A stretch of DNA of 64,000 bases from Lytechinus pictus (Eukaryota; Echinodermata; Echinoidea; Temnopleuroida; Toxopneustidae): assembly GCF_037042905.1 (NCBI RefSeq), contig NW_026974140.1, forward strand, positions 18,588,001-18,652,000, written 5' to 3'. The position numbers and the translations under genes are program-made. The notes beneath the pieces were generated by a model. It had not been told where the DNA came from and ran no database searches. It saw nothing but the letters and a program-made list of their open reading frames with translations. Shown one piece after another: positions 63,947 through 64,000 of the stretch. The stretch's first letter is position 1. Each line of letters begins with the position of its first letter.

Positions 63947-64000
63947 TTTGGAAATATGTTCATAAACTCAAAATCTTGTCCCGATGCCGCTATTATGCGG

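Noticed and set aside
1-64000. CRISPR arrays, prokaryotic operons or a new defence-type system
   Set aside because: Repeats here are satellites, microsatellites and transposons without spacer-like unique intervals; all recognised genes are intron-containing animal genes.

Overview
This is eukaryotic (animal) genomic DNA: intron-rich, AT-rich and full of short transposon-derived repeats. The protein families and repeats (teneurin, a FAXDC2-like pair, very abundant short terminal-inverted-repeat elements, the 'GCGAGCGCGAAGCGCGAGCT' family, tRNA-derived SINEs) suggest an echinoderm, most likely a sea urchin. That assignment is inference from family resemblance, not from a database match.

Layout. 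(1) 1-6.87 kb is gene-free. It holds the 3' end of a non-LTR retrotransposon ORF (minus strand, running off the left edge), a 119-bp palindrome, two adjacent MITE-like elements (one carrying a nested insertion with an 8-bp target-site duplication), a ~100-bp-period degenerate tandem array, a ~24-bp minisatellite and a 540-bp polypurine tract. (2) 6.9-18.9 kb holds two tandem plus-strand genes of the fatty acid hydroxylase / sterol desaturase superfamily, both FAXDC2-like. Each was rebuilt from six coding exons with identical intron phases (0,1,0,2,2). Copy A is 336 aa and copy B 321 aa; both keep all three histidine boxes. (3) 18.9-23.4 kb is intergenic DNA plus the probable 3' UTR of the next gene. 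(4) 23.4-58.3 kb on the minus strand is one large teneurin gene, convergent with the hydroxylase pair. I rebuilt 29 exons whose phases all agree. They give 2,907 residues from a first exon with no obvious start to a stop codon: cytoplasmic domain, one membrane helix, furin-like sites, six EGF repeats, Cys-rich region, transthyretin-like domain, FN-plug, NHL propeller, YD shell, and ABD/Tox-GHH-like C terminus. The first coding exon(s) were not found and may lie to the right of the window. (5) 58.3-64 kb is upstream intron or flank with dispersed repeats.

How the genes work: the hydroxylases should be ER-membrane di-iron enzymes acting on lipids or sterols, and teneurin is a cell-surface adhesion and signalling receptor. 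Nothing links the two loci functionally beyond being neighbours.

I see no prokaryotic-type system, CRISPR array or tRNA/rRNA gene, and no convincingly new biological system. The items most worth a second look are lineage-specific features of this teneurin (six rather than eight EGF repeats with only one odd-cysteine repeat, no C-terminal amidation signal, Gly-Leu-Tyr in place of Gly-His-His, a Gln/His/Pro-rich cytoplasmic exon), the divergence between the two hydroxylase copies, and several mobile-element structures with readable target-site duplications. Exon boundaries were read by eye from splice consensus and frame; expect an occasional error of one or two bases.
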